Shown here piece after piece: positions 38,860 to 48,160 of a stretch of 64,000 bases of DNA. The translations under genes were made by a program, and so were the position numbers. Source of the DNA: Pseudomonas sp. FP1742 (GTDB lineage Bacteria > Pseudomonadota > Gammaproteobacteria > Pseudomonadales > Pseudomonadaceae). The stretch covers positions 4,898,001 through 4,962,000 of the forward strand of contig NZ_CP117460.1 of assembly GCF_030687145.1 (NCBI RefSeq), given 5' to 3'. The notes below the pieces were generated by a model. That model was given only the letters and a program-made list of their open reading frames with translations, did no database searches and had not been told where the DNA came from. How positions within the stretch are numbered: the first letter of the stretch is position 1; each line of letters begins with the position of its first letter.

Positions 38860-39807
38860 ATGAACCTCAAGTTCCTCGAAACCTTCGTCTGGGTCGCCCG
38901 CCTGCAAAGCTTCAGCCTCACCGCAGAGAAAATGTTCAGCACTCAGGCCGCTATCTCCAGCCGGATTGCCTCTCTGGAAGAAGAGTTGGGTCTGCGTTTG
39001 TTCGTGCGCGATTCGCGCGGGGTGTCGCTGACACTCGAAGGTCTCAAGGTGCTCGACTACGCCGAGCAGATGCTCGAGGTTCAGCGAGCGCTGAAACACT
39101 CGCTGGACAACACCAACCCGCAACAGGGGCTGGTGCGCATCGGGGTGATGGATACGGTGATCCACACCTGGCTCAGCCCGTTGATGTCGACCCTGATGCA
39201 GACCTTCCCCGCCGTGGAAATCGAGATCACCGCCGACGCCGCGCGCAATCTGTGCGAGCAACTGCAAAAGGGCTATCTGGACATCGTTTTCCAGACAGAC
39301 CTGATCCGCCACGAGAGCGTGCGCAACCTCGAACTGGGGCACTATCCCATGCACTGGATCGCCGCCAGCAATTCAATCTATGCCCGCCCCTATGCTTCAC
39401 TGGCCGAAATGGCCAGTGAGCGCATCATCACTTTCGTTAAAAATTCCCGGCCGCATCAGGATGTACTCAACCTGCTGCACGCCCATGGCATCAATACTCC
39501 ACGCGTCAGTTGCGTCAACTCGGTGTCGGCCATGACCCGGCTGATTCGTGACGGCTTCGGGATTGGCGCCTTGCCGGCCGCGCTGGTGGCCAAGCCCTTG
39601 GCCAGTGGCGAGCTGATTCAGCTGGAGCCGGGTACCCGCTTGCCGCAACTGGATGTCGTGGCTTCGTGGCGTGCCGGAGTCGGCCTGGAGTTGATCGAGA
39701 GCATCATCGACATGAGCCGCCAGGTGGTCAGCCAATACGCGGCGGATGTCGGCCCGCTTCGAATGGTTCCGACGCCCGGCCTCAACAGCCGACGGCCCGT
39801 TGAATAA
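38860..39807 (+). CDS. LysR-family transcriptional regulator
   Basis: Regulator of 315 residues, starting at ATG 38860 ([15 protein letters not shown]); the frame is open upstream, but the helix-turn-helix begins here ([20 protein letters not shown] at residues 17-36). The C-terminal substrate domain contains [13 protein letters not shown]. It is divergent from the MFS-oprD unit across 241 bases and followed by the UPF0317 gene, and probably controls both. Confidence 0.9.
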   Translation: MNLKFLETFVWVARLQSFSLTAEKMFSTQAAISSRIASLEEELGLRLFVRDSRGVSLTLEGLKVLDYAEQMLEVQRALKHSLDNTNPQQGLVRIGVMDTVIHTWLSPLMSTLMQTFPAVEIEITADAARNLCEQLQKGYLDIVFQTDLIRHESVRNLELGHYPMHWIAASNSIYARPYASLAEMASERIITFVKNSRPHQDVLNLLHAHGINTPRVSCVNSVSAMTRLIRDGFGIGALPAALVAKPLASGELIQLEPGTRLPQLDVVASWRAGVGLELIESIIDMSRQVVSQYAADVGPLRMVPTPGLNSRRPVE

Positions 39808-39899
39808 CTTTTACTTATCCTCGGGTAACAACATTCCTTGTTGGACGGCATCGTCTGGTTTTCCTAAAAAGAACCCCACGAACCTGTGGAGATGCCGTG

Positions 39900-40703
39900 A
39901 TGAATCAGCCAGCCCTGTCCTTCGAACAATTGCAGCATCGCCCCCCTACGGCCCTGCGCCAAAGCATCGCCGCCGGACACTACAGTGGCCATACCAGCGG
40001 CCTTGGCCAAGGTCGGGTGCAGGCCAACATCGTGATTCTGCCCAGCGATTGGGCTAATGAGTTCCTCAGGTATTGCACCCTCAATCGACAGGCCTGCCCG
40101 TTGCTCGACGTTACCGAGCCTGGGGATCCGTATTTTCGCAATCTGGGCACCGCCATTGATATTCGCCATGATGTGCCCCGCTACAGGGTCTATCGCCATG
40201 GGGAATTGAGCGAAGAGCCGCTGGATATCGAGCATTTGTGGCAGGACGATCTGGTGGCCTTCGCCATCGGTTGCTCGTTCTCCTTCGAACAACCGCTGCT
40301 GGATGCCGGCATCCCCCTCAAACACATCGATTTGGGGCGCAATGTCGCCATGTACCAGACGAACATCGAGACTCGGCCCACCGCTCGCCTGGGTGGCAAG
40401 CTGGTGGTAAGCATGCGGCCGATGAAAGCCGCAGACGCGATTCAGGCGATTCAGATCACCGCACGCATGCCCAACGTCCACGGCGCGCCCGTGCACATCG
40501 GTAACCCATCGCTGATCGGCATCAACGCGCTGAATGCCCCGGACTACGGCGATGCCGTGCCAGTCGAGGCCGACGAAATCCCGGTATTCTGGGCCTGCGG
40601 TGTGACCCCGCAATCGGTGGTACAAGCCTCTCGCCCTCCCCTGTGCATCACCCATGCCCCCGGCTGTATGCTGGTAACGGATGTTTTGAATAGCGCTTTG
40701 TAA
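39900..40703 (+). CDS. UPF0317 / DUF1445 putative hydro-lyase
   Basis: Protein of 267 residues from ATG 39900 with GGAG 8 bases upstream; a GTG directly precedes it. Family stretches seen: [37 protein letters not shown], and [10 protein letters not shown] near the C-terminus. The DUF1445 family is called a hydro-lyase and has a D-glutamate cyclase relative, so it probably acts on a hydroxy- or amino-acid. Context with LysR, MFS and OprD suggests use of an organic or amino acid taken up from outside. Confidence 0.88.
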   Translation: MNQPALSFEQLQHRPPTALRQSIAAGHYSGHTSGLGQGRVQANIVILPSDWANEFLRYCTLNRQACPLLDVTEPGDPYFRNLGTAIDIRHDVPRYRVYRHGELSEEPLDIEHLWQDDLVAFAIGCSFSFEQPLLDAGIPLKHIDLGRNVAMYQTNIETRPTARLGGKLVVSMRPMKAADAIQAIQITARMPNVHGAPVHIGNPSLIGINALNAPDYGDAVPVEADEIPVFWACGVTPQSVVQASRPPLCITHAPGCMLVTDVLNSAL

Positions 40704-40785
40704 ATGAGTGCGGGCTCGCGTGGAATAGTAACGTGAGCCTTGGATTGGACTCTTCTCAACCTGACAGGGATGCCACGGACAAACA

Positions 40786-41343
40786 ATGAACACTGCTCAA
40801 CAATCGATTCGACAGTACATAAAAGCCAAGGACGGTAACCGCCCACATTTGTTAGCCCAGGCTTTTGCGCCAGACGCGATACTGGACATGGTCGTGCACA
40901 CCGGATCTATCTCGTTTCCACCCCACGTTGAAGGCCTTGGACCTATCGGCGATGTGCTGGTCAGGCGATTCGGCCAGACCTTCGAAAACGTCTATACCTT
41001 TTGCCTGGGACGCCCACCTGAACCGCAGGCCAAAACATTCCAGTGCAAATGGCTGGTCGGCATGTCCGACAAGAGCTCTGGCGAAGCCCGAGTCGGTTGC
41101 GGTCTGTATGAATGGCAGTTCAGCCCCGAGTCGGGGCTCGTCGAGAGGCTCACTATCACCATTGAGCACATGAAAACCCTGTCGGCGACTGATCTGCACT
41201 GCATCATGGAATGGGTATCGCATCTGGATTACCCCTGGTGCAGTTCGCAAGCGTTAGTGAACAATGCTCCAGACATAGACACCCTTGAAGAGGTGATCCA
41301 GTACGTGACGGCCAATACTCCAACCTGCACTTCGCAGGTGTAG
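40786..41343 (+). CDS. NTF2/SnoaL-like protein
   Basis: Protein of 185 residues, starting MNTAQQSIRQYIKAKDG. The pattern of N-terminal helices followed by AFAPDAILDMVVHTG and a beta sheet ending in the RLTITIEHM strand resembles the SnoaL/NTF2 cone fold, used by hydrolases, isomerases and ligand binders. No catalytic set is clear. It stands alone and is followed by a terminator. Confidence 0.75.
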   Translation: MNTAQQSIRQYIKAKDGNRPHLLAQAFAPDAILDMVVHTGSISFPPHVEGLGPIGDVLVRRFGQTFENVYTFCLGRPPEPQAKTFQCKWLVGMSDKSSGEARVGCGLYEWQFSPESGLVERLTITIEHMKTLSATDLHCIMEWVSHLDYPWCSSQALVNNAPDIDTLEEVIQYVTANTPTCTSQV

Positions 41344-41734
41344 GGCTACATAGTCGTATTGAGCTTCCTTGTCATATCCCGTCAGACGCCGTTGTTACGA
41401 TTGGTCTGCATTCGAAAAGTACAAACCGACACACCTGAAAACGCCACTCAATGAGTGGCGTTTTTGTGAAATATGCAGCGCAAAACCCAAAGAAAAACTC
41501 GCGGGACCGTGAAGCACCCCTTATTTCATCAGCATCCAGCGTAGTACCAATGATTGCGTGGCCTGACCGTGGTTTTCAGAAAAAAACCAGCATCTGTATC
41601 GAAAGTTTTCGTTCAAAGCGTGGCGCTTTGCCTTGGTTGAACTACCTTTCAAACAAGAAGAAGACATAACGGTTTGAAATTGCACGTTAGGTTCAGCGAT
41701 CAGATAGCGGAATGGCAAAAGGAGTTACCTCACT
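41344..41734. other. Intergenic stretch before the tad locus
   Basis: 391 bases without a convincing gene. It holds the terminator at 41437-41466. The rest is less GC-rich than the surroundings, and no promoter pair that I trust is visible. Confidence 0.6.
41437..41466 (+). terminator. Terminator after NTF2-like gene
   Basis: ACGCCACTCA / TGAGTGGCGT stem with a minimal loop, A-rich before and TTTTT after. Confidence 0.85.
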
Positions 41735-41980
41735 ATGGTCCTGACAAGCGTTTTCCGGCTCTTTGCGTTGATTGCCGGTTGCTTTTTAGGGGAGTCAGGT
41801 CGGCGGACAGTGCCGTCTTTAGCTGCTGTTGCTATCGAGCCTGAGCCTATCGTTCGGGTCGACAGCTCAGGTATCTGGATCACTAAAAACCGTTATAGCG
41901 AAGGTCGCTCGTTGTTCAGTCAGAACAGCGTATTGCAGTTGCTTGCATGTAGCACCAAGGAATATTGCCGGGGCCATTAG
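41735..41980 (+). CDS. Small hypothetical exported protein upstream of rcpA
   Basis: Open frame of 81 codons from an ATG with AAAGGAG about 10 bases upstream. The N-terminus MVLTSVFRLFALIAGCFLGE could be a membrane or export segment. The remainder (IEPEPIVRVDSSGIWITKNR) matches nothing I recognise. It lies 101 bases before rcpA on the same strand. Either a short lineage-specific gene or a chance frame; the good ribosome site is the main support. Confidence 0.4.
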   Translation: MVLTSVFRLFALIAGCFLGESGRRTVPSLAAVAIEPEPIVRVDSSGIWITKNRYSEGRSLFSQNSVLQLLACSTKEYCRGH

Positions 41981-42081
41981 TCAGGGGTCTGGCGGGGTAG
42001 AGGGCCGACCGAGGCCCCTTGTAGTGATCCGAGGCAACTTGGTTTGCCTTGTAGATGGCCTATTCAGCGAGGATGCACTTA

Positions 42082-43311
42082 ATGAGCTATCGTACCGTGC
42101 CCGCTTTCAAGCGAATCATCCATGGCCTGTTCTGGATAGGCCTCAGCGTGGACGCGGCTCAGGCCGCGGCGGCCAATTGTTCGCAGATGGACAGTTTGCC
42201 AACCACGTTCGAGGTCGGTCAGGGGCTTCAGAGTGAACTGCACACACCGGTTCCGGTGACGCAACTGGCCGTGGGTGACCCGAAAATTGCCGATGTGCAA
42301 CCCAGCGGCAACAATCCCAGCGCCTTCATACTCACCGGTCTGACACCGGGAGCCACCAGCCTGATGGTCTGGACCTCCTGTTCGAAAACGCCGCGCCAAA
42401 GCATGGTGTTCGTCAAGGGCAAGGCTACCTCGGCGCTGACCAGTGCGTCGACCGGACCTTACGAAGACCCGCTGCTGCCAAGCCAGGTGCAAACCGATAT
42501 TCGCTTCGTTGAAGTCAGCCGGACCAAACTCAAGGAAGCCTCAGCGTCTATTTTCGGCACCCGCGGCAACTTCCTGTTCGGCTCGCCGAGGACCTTGCCT
42601 ACCATCGGCGGCATCGTTACGCCGTCATTGCCGGTGAACAACGATAATTTCAACCTCTCTTTTGCGACCGGCAATACCCTGGTGGCGATCAACGCGCTGG
42701 AAGGCAGCGGTTTCGCCTATACCCTGGCGCGGCCAAGTCTGGTAGCGCTCAGCGGGCAAAGTGCGAGCTTCCTGGCCGGCGGTGAAGTACCGATTCCAGT
42801 GCCCAGTGCCGGCAGCGATAACATCTCCATCGAGTACAAGGAGTTCGGTATCCGCCTGACCCTGACGCCAACCATCATCGAGAAAAACCGTATTGCCCTG
42901 AAGGTGGCGCCGGAAGTCAGTGAACTGGACTTCACCAACGCCGTGAGCATCGCCGGCACGATAGTTCCGGCGCTGACCATACGCCGTACCGACACCAGCA
43001 TCTCCCTGGCCGACGGCGAAAGCTTCGTCATCAGCGGCCTGATCAGTACCCGCAACAATTCCCAGGTGAACAAATTCCCGGGGCTGGGCGATATCCCGAT
43101 TCTCGGCGCGTTCTTCCGCGACAACTCCATCAACCGTGAGGAGCGCGAACTGCTGATGATCGTCACCCCGCATCTGGTCCAGCCCCTGGCGGCCAATGCA
43201 CAACTGCCATCGTTGCCTGGCGAGCAGCTGCGCAATTACGACCCGAACTTCTACCGCATGTTTTTCCTCGAAAATGGTGATTTCGACAGTAAGAGCGGGC
43301 TCTCGCAATGA
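42082..43311 (+). CDS. rcpA: Tad secretin RcpA (CpaC)
   Basis: Outer-membrane secretin through which the Flp pilus exits. It has 409 residues from ATG 42082, with GAGGA upstream. A signal peptide lies at residues 1-30 (IIHGLFWIGLSVDAAQAAA), then the pilus-and-secretin N-terminal domain (VTQLAVGDPKIADVQ), a BON-like part, and the secretin core with VPVPSAGSDNISIEYKEFG and the C-terminal ERELLMIVTPHLVQPL. First confident gene of a plus-strand unit with tadD and a small secreted protein. Confidence 0.93.
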   Translation: MSYRTVPAFKRIIHGLFWIGLSVDAAQAAAANCSQMDSLPTTFEVGQGLQSELHTPVPVTQLAVGDPKIADVQPSGNNPSAFILTGLTPGATSLMVWTSCSKTPRQSMVFVKGKATSALTSASTGPYEDPLLPSQVQTDIRFVEVSRTKLKEASASIFGTRGNFLFGSPRTLPTIGGIVTPSLPVNNDNFNLSFATGNTLVAINALEGSGFAYTLARPSLVALSGQSASFLAGGEVPIPVPSAGSDNISIEYKEFGIRLTLTPTIIEKNRIALKVAPEVSELDFTNAVSIAGTIVPALTIRRTDTSISLADGESFVISGLISTRNNSQVNKFPGLGDIPILGAFFRDNSINREERELLMIVTPHLVQPLAANAQLPSLPGEQLRNYDPNFYRMFFLENGDFDSKSGLSQ

Positions 43312-43433
43312 GCCGGAGCCAGACGCTGAACCGGGCTTTCGCCCTCACTCTTAACGGTGACCTTGAGCGCTTGGCGGGCCAGCTGTATTGCCACTGGCCA
43401 GGCGCTCAACGTGTTGTAGCCAGAGGACACTCG

Positions 43434-44147
43434 ATGAAAGCAGTCATTGCAATAACGGCGACATTGATGCTCGCAGGTTGTGCCACCAATGGCCTGTCTT
43501 CGCGACCGGCTGTCTGTGCCAAGCCCAGTTCGGAGCAAGAACTGGCCCTGAATCTGGCCGACAACATGGTCAATGAGGGCCGTTTGTATGCCAGCCTGGC
43601 GAATCTTGAAGGTTTGCCCGATGACCTGGTCCAGGTTCGCCTGCGAAAGGCTCGGGTGCTGCGCTTGATGGGGCGTAAAGATGCGGAGCCGTTGTATCAA
43701 AGCTTGCTCGGCACCTGTCTGGCCCCTGAAGGGGAACATGGCCTGGGCCAGTTGGCCGCGGCTAAAAATGATAACGCCACCGCTGCCACTCACCTTGAGC
43801 GAGCGGTGAAGATGTCCCCCACCGACGACAAGATGCGCAATGACCTGGGGGTCGTCTACCTCAATCAGCGACGGATCCCTGAAGCCCGCTTCGAGTTCAT
43901 GACGGCCATGGAGCTCAAGCAGGCGGATTCACTGGCGGCACTCAACATGGTGACGCTGCTGATCTATCAGGATAACTGGAAGGCGGCTGCGGAACTCGCG
44001 AACCGCGCCAGCTTGAGTCCCCAGCAAGTCGCCGAGGCTCAAAACCGCGCGGAAAAACTCAAGGCCTCCGCTAAAAAAGCGGTGGCTTCCGAGGGGAATC
44101 GCAAGGCCGAGGTAGCCGATGCCTCACCCAGTGCTGCGATCAAGTAG
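43434..44147 (+). CDS. tadD: TadD-like TPR lipoprotein
   Basis: Lipoprotein of 237 residues that in other Tad systems helps secretin assembly. It starts at ATG 43434 with GAGGA upstream. The lipobox is LMLAGC (lipidated cysteine at residue 17). Tetratricopeptide repeats cover about residues 55-205 (NDLGVVYLNQRRIPEARFEF). The C-terminal tail is Ala/Lys/Glu rich. The frame is open upstream into the rcpA end, but the lipoprotein start is clear. Confidence 0.9.
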   Translation: MKAVIAITATLMLAGCATNGLSSRPAVCAKPSSEQELALNLADNMVNEGRLYASLANLEGLPDDLVQVRLRKARVLRLMGRKDAEPLYQSLLGTCLAPEGEHGLGQLAAAKNDNATAATHLERAVKMSPTDDKMRNDLGVVYLNQRRIPEARFEFMTAMELKQADSLAALNMVTLLIYQDNWKAAAELANRASLSPQQVAEAQNRAEKLKASAKKAVASEGNRKAEVADASPSAAIK

Positions 44148-44165
44148 AACGTACGAGGAGTCGAG

Positions 44166-44435
44166 ATGAATACCAAAAGGCTGTTGATTGTGTGCATGGC
44201 TTGCCTGACCACCAGTGCCTGGGCCATTGAGCCGGGTCCCTCCTCGGCGCCGCAGAAAGGCACCGAACAGTGGATGCAGCTACAGATTCGTGGTGTGGTT
44301 GCCTCCCCTTTTCGGCAAACTGCATCGGCCACTGAGCGTGACCTGGCCTTCCAGCGCTGGCTGAACAGCTTCACCTACCCGATTCCGATGTTCTTTGAGC
44401 AAAAAGCTGGGGGGGAAATGGCCACCAGCAAATGA
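44166..44435 (+). CDS. Small secreted Tad-locus protein (DUF3613-like)
   Basis: Eighty-nine residues with a cleavable signal peptide (MNTKRLLIVCMACLTTSAWA). The mature part has GTEQWMQLQIRGVVAS and ends RWLNSFTYPIPMFFEQKAGG. Pseudomonas tad loci carry such a small protein next to tadD, commonly assigned to DUF3613; I assign this from memory of context, not from a search. It starts 18 bases after the tadD stop, with GAGG upstream. Role unknown. Confidence 0.7.
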   Translation: MNTKRLLIVCMACLTTSAWAIEPGPSSAPQKGTEQWMQLQIRGVVASPFRQTASATERDLAFQRWLNSFTYPIPMFFEQKAGGEMATSK

Positions 44436-44739
44436 GGCACGTCAATGGATGATCAACCTCTGGCATAGCCCAGAGTAGCCTGGCTAAAAAGCCAGGCTTA
44501 ATTATGTCTGCAGGAAAGTATTGGCATCTACACAGTTTTCAGTTCTGACCGAATCCCTCTGTAGATACTCTGTTCACTTAAGCAACTTCAGCCGCGACGC
44601 ATTCTTTGTAACAGATCGCATTACGGCTTAAGTGAACAGCATTGCTGTAGGAACGAGGGATGTGTAGATCTTGGGAGGGGAAGTATAAGTAAGGCTCGGG
44701 CGGCAGGGCCATCGTCTCGACAGCCTCTGCCCGTTTACT
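44436..44739. other. Convergent gap with stem-loop and nested inverted repeat
   Basis: 304 bases between the convergent tadD and tadC units. It holds a perfect AGCCTGGCT/AGCCAGGCT stem-loop with loop AAAA (44477-44498) and a larger palindromic element (44525-44670) listed separately. No gene is seen. Confidence 0.7.
44525..44670. repeat. Nested inverted repeat, possible MITE-like element
   Basis: Inner arms CTGTTCACTTAAGC (44570-44583) and GCTTAAGTGAACAG (44626-44639) match perfectly over 14 bases around a 42-base loop. Outer arms ATCTACACA (44526-44534) and TGTGTAGAT (44661-44669), and ATCCCTC / GAGGGAT between them, also pair. One arm carries about 18 extra bases. It codes for nothing. Confidence 0.7.
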
Positions 44740-45702
44740 TCACCCGAATGCTTTCATTACCCCGATCAGGGCAGGGCCGATGGCGACCAGAAAGAAGCTA
44801 GGCCACAGGCAGAAAATCAGCGGGAATATCAGCTTGGTGCCGATTTTCGCCCCCGCCTCTTCGGCGGCCTGCGTACGCCGATCGCGGAATTCATCGGCAT
44901 AGATGCGCAGGGTGTCGGCCACGCTGGTACCAAAGCGAATACTCTGCGCCAACAGGCTGACCAACCCTTGCACGTCCTCCAGACCGGTACGTACGGCCAG
45001 TTGTTTGAGCGCCTCGGTACTGGTGATGCCTGCGCGGATCTGCGCGTTGACCAGAGCCAGTTCCTCAGCCAGTTCAACCTGACTGACCGACATCTCTTCA
45101 GCAACCCGTTCAATGGTCGTGGGCAGGGCCAGGCCCGACTCCACACAGACCACCATCAGATCCAGCGCATCCGGAAACGCGGCACGCAGCCGACCTTGAC
45201 GCGCCTGCTTGCGCTTGCTGACATACAGTGCCGGCAGCAGCCATCCGATACCGGCCGCCATGGCCACCATCAGCAGCCCCATGCTCAACGAAATCCTGGG
45301 AATCATCGGCAATAGCAACAACGTAAGGCCGATCATCAACAGCGGTAATATCAAACGTACCGCCCAGTACATCTGCACCGCTGAAGAGGAACGGTACCCC
45401 GCGTGCGTCAACAGTGTCTGGGTTGCAGATGTCTGTGCCGATTCAGCCGAGGCAAAGCGCTGGCCGACTCGCTCCAGCAACAGTTGCAGATTACTCGGCG
45501 CGTCCTGCCCTGCCGTGTTGCCTAAATGACCACGCTTGATCAGTGCCAGACGGCGCTGCACCGGGTCCTGAAGCCCCAGCATCAGCAATATCACCGCAAC
45601 GACCGCAAGCACCGTACTGAGACCGATCGCGACAAGAAACAACAGGCGCGCCACCTCCTCGTTCCCCGTGACCCGACTGAACAATCCGAGTAAAAAATCC
45701 AT
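44740..45702 (-). CDS. tadC: Tad platform protein TadC
   Basis: Inner-membrane platform protein (type II secretion F domain) of 320 residues. Helices lie near the N-terminus (residues 17-45), in the middle (about 115-165) and at the C-terminus. The T2SF core is AAFPDALDLMVVCVESGLAL. Works with TadB under the TadA ATPase to move pilin subunits. Last gene of the minus-strand tad operon, 29 bases after tadB. Confidence 0.93.
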   Translation of the reverse strand: MDFLLGLFSRVTGNEEVARLLFLVAIGLSTVLAVVAVILLMLGLQDPVQRRLALIKRGHLGNTAGQDAPSNLQLLLERVGQRFASAESAQTSATQTLLTHAGYRSSSAVQMYWAVRLILPLLMIGLTLLLLPMIPRISLSMGLLMVAMAAGIGWLLPALYVSKRKQARQGRLRAAFPDALDLMVVCVESGLALPTTIERVAEEMSVSQVELAEELALVNAQIRAGITSTEALKQLAVRTGLEDVQGLVSLLAQSIRFGTSVADTLRIYADEFRDRRTQAAEEAGAKIGTKLIFPLIFCLWPSFFLVAIGPALIGVMKAFG

Positions 45703-45731
45703 GATCTGTACCTCCCGGTAGCGAATACCGC

Positions 45732-46718
45732 TTAAACCTGAATCCGGATGATTTTTCGTATCCAGAAAATCCCGACCAGCATGGCGCAGAAAGCTCCGAT
45801 GATCAGCTTGTGTCCTATGGGATCATTGAGCAGCACGGGCATGTAGGTGGGGCTTGTGACAACGATCGCGATGGCTAGCACGAAGGGAATGGCCACCAGT
45901 ATCCAGGCCGACATCCGCCCTTCCGCCGACAGGGTCTTGACCTTGCGCTGAAAGCGAAAGCGTCCACGGATCAGGCGACTCAGACGCTCCAGCACCTCGG
46001 TCAGATTACCGCCGGTCTCGCGGTGAATAAGGATCGAGGTCACCAGCATCATCACCGTCATGCTCGGCATCCTCTCCAGCAAGCCGAGCATGGCCCGGCG
46101 TACATCGTTGCCATAGTTGATATCGGCGAAGGTCAGGCCGAACTCATGAGCGACCGGCCCCTTGTGCTCCTCGGCGACCAGGCGCAGCGTTTCGTTGAAC
46201 GGGTGCCCGGCACGCAAGGCCCGGCACATGGCATCCAGCGCATCCGGCAGGCCCTCCTCAAACGCGTTGAAACGTTTGCTCCGGTCACGAGAAACTTTCA
46301 ACAGCGGTAACCAGAATGCTCCGAAGCCCGCCAACAGCGCCATCCACCAGACTGTCGAGACCATCCAGATCGAGATGACCGTACAAGCGCCCAGGAACAA
46401 CCCGAGCAATATCACCCGGTAAGCACGATAGTCATGGCCGGCCTGCTCGATCATCGATGTCAGGTTCGCCATAAAGGGCAATTGTTCAAGCATGGCCTCC
46501 AGTGGCGACAGACGCGTCAGGTATTTCTGCCGCAGCACCGTCTGCATGTTGGGCAAATTGTTGGCTTTTTCCAGCACATGCAAACGGCCGCGGATGCGCT
46601 TGCGCATCTTGCCGGCCTCACCAAACACCGGCACCACAACGCCCTGGGACAAGAGGAACACGGCGATAAACACCATGCCCAAGAACATCACAATGAATTC
46701 ACCAGGAATATGACTCAT
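45732..46718 (-). CDS. tadB: Tad platform protein TadB
   Basis: Partner of TadC, 328 residues with a T2SF core ([20 protein letters not shown]) flanked by two helices on each side. The ATG at 46718 overlaps the tadA stop by 4 bases and has GGAGG about 10 bases upstream, so it is preferred to an upstream start within tadA. Confidence 0.93.
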   Translation of the reverse strand: MSHIPGEFIVMFLGMVFIAVFLLSQGVVVPVFGEAGKMRKRIRGRLHVLEKANNLPNMQTVLRQKYLTRLSPLEAMLEQLPFMANLTSMIEQAGHDYRAYRVILLGLFLGACTVISIWMVSTVWWMALLAGFGAFWLPLLKVSRDRSKRFNAFEEGLPDALDAMCRALRAGHPFNETLRLVAEEHKGPVAHEFGLTFADINYGNDVRRAMLGLLERMPSMTVMMLVTSILIHRETGGNLTEVLERLSRLIRGRFRFQRKVKTLSAEGRMSAWILVAIPFVLAIAIVVTSPTYMPVLLNDPIGHKLIIGAFCAMLVGIFWIRKIIRIQV

Positions 46719-48157
46719 GGCTGCCGTGCCTCCATCCATTCAGGTCTGAACATCGTCAGCGGCAACTCGATGCCGCGCTTGGCCAACACATCGCGGAAGG
46801 ACGGAATCATGCCGCTAGGGCGATAGTCGCCGAGCACTTCGCCGTTTTCGCCCATGCCTTGGCGCGCAAAGGAGAAAATTTCGGTCATGGTGATGATCTC
46901 GCCTTCCATGCCGTTGATCTCCTGTACGCTGACCAGTCGGCGCTTGCCATCCTCCTGACGTTCCAGCTGGATCACCACATCAATCGCCGATGCGATCTGC
47001 TGACGCATGGCCTTGATCGGGAAAGTCGCCCCGGTCATCGACACCATGTTCTCGATACGCCCCAACGCATCGCGCGCGGTGTTAGCGTGGATGGTGGTCA
47101 ATGAGCCGTCGTGGCCGGTGTTCATCGCCGTCAGCATGTCCAGCGCCTCGGCGCCACGCACTTCGCCGATCACAATACGGTCCGGACGCATCCGCAAACT
47201 GTTGCGTACCAATTCCCGCTGGCTCACCTCGCCACGCCCCTCGATGTTCGAAGGTCGGGTTTCCAGGCGTACCACATGGGGTTGTTGCAGTTGCAGTTCG
47301 GCCGAGTCTTCGATGGTGACGATCCGCTCGTTGTGCGGGATGAAACTGGACAGCACGTTGAGCATAGTGGTCTTGCCGCTGCCGGTACCGCCGGAAATCA
47401 GCACGTTCAAGCGCCCGCGGACAATTGCCTTGAGCAGCAGCGCAATGGCCGGGGTCAACGTCCCCACCTGAATCAGGCTGTCGGTATTGAGCAGGTCCAC
47501 CGCAAAGCGGCGAATCGACACGCTCGGGCCGTCGATGGCCAGCGGCGGAATAATCGCATTGACCCGCGAACCGTCCTTGAGCCGGGCGTCCACCAATGGC
47601 GAGGACTCGTCGATACGCCGCCCCAGGCTGGACACGATGCGGTCGATGATGTTGAGCAAATGCTGATCATCGCGAAAACGCACATCGGTCCGTTGCAGTT
47701 TGCCGAAGCGCTCGACATAGACCGAGGCATAGCCGTTGACCAGAATGTCGGACACGCTGTGATCGGCCAGCAACGGTTCCAGGGGCCCGAGGCCGAGCAC
47801 CTCGTCGGTGATCTGCTTGATAATCAGCTGGCGGCTGGTGGTACTCACCGGAGCCGAATGCTCGTCGAGCAGGCGCTGGCAAATATCACGAATCTGCCGC
47901 GCGGCCTCGGCATGTTCAAGGGAGTCCAGCAAGGACAGGTCCATGACCTTGAGCAATTGCTGGTAGATTTTTTCCCGCCACTCGGCCTCCACCGGAGTGA
48001 CCTGGCTTCTGGTTTCGTAAAGAACGTCCGGCGTTGCACGTTCCCACGCCATTATTTCTTCGGCCGGATCCAGCAGGTCGTCGCCCGGCTGAGCCGCTGA
48101 CGATGAGGCGGGTTTACCGGACTGTTTGCGCAAGCGGTTACGAAAGTCGCTGATCAT
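46715..48157 (-). CDS. tadA: Tad pilus assembly ATPase TadA (CpaF)
   Basis: Secretion-superfamily hexameric ATPase that drives Flp pilus assembly. It has 480 residues. Walker A GGTGSGKT at 256-263, Walker B with E332 in [10 protein letters not shown], and the His-box stretch [11 protein letters not shown] are all present. The N-terminal domain (about 55-210) is the usual helical cap. It follows tadZ by 3 bases. Confidence 0.96.
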   Translation of the reverse strand: MISDFRNRLRKQSGKPASSSAAQPGDDLLDPAEEIMAWERATPDVLYETRSQVTPVEAEWREKIYQQLLKVMDLSLLDSLEHAEAARQIRDICQRLLDEHSAPVSTTSRQLIIKQITDEVLGLGPLEPLLADHSVSDILVNGYASVYVERFGKLQRTDVRFRDDQHLLNIIDRIVSSLGRRIDESSPLVDARLKDGSRVNAIIPPLAIDGPSVSIRRFAVDLLNTDSLIQVGTLTPAIALLLKAIVRGRLNVLISGGTGSGKTTMLNVLSSFIPHNERIVTIEDSAELQLQQPHVVRLETRPSNIEGRGEVSQRELVRNSLRMRPDRIVIGEVRGAEALDMLTAMNTGHDGSLTTIHANTARDALGRIENMVSMTGATFPIKAMRQQIASAIDVVIQLERQEDGKRRLVSVQEINGMEGEIITMTEIFSFARQGMGENGEVLGDYRPSGMIPSFRDVLAKRGIELPLTMFRPEWMEARQP

Positions 48158-48160
48158 GGG

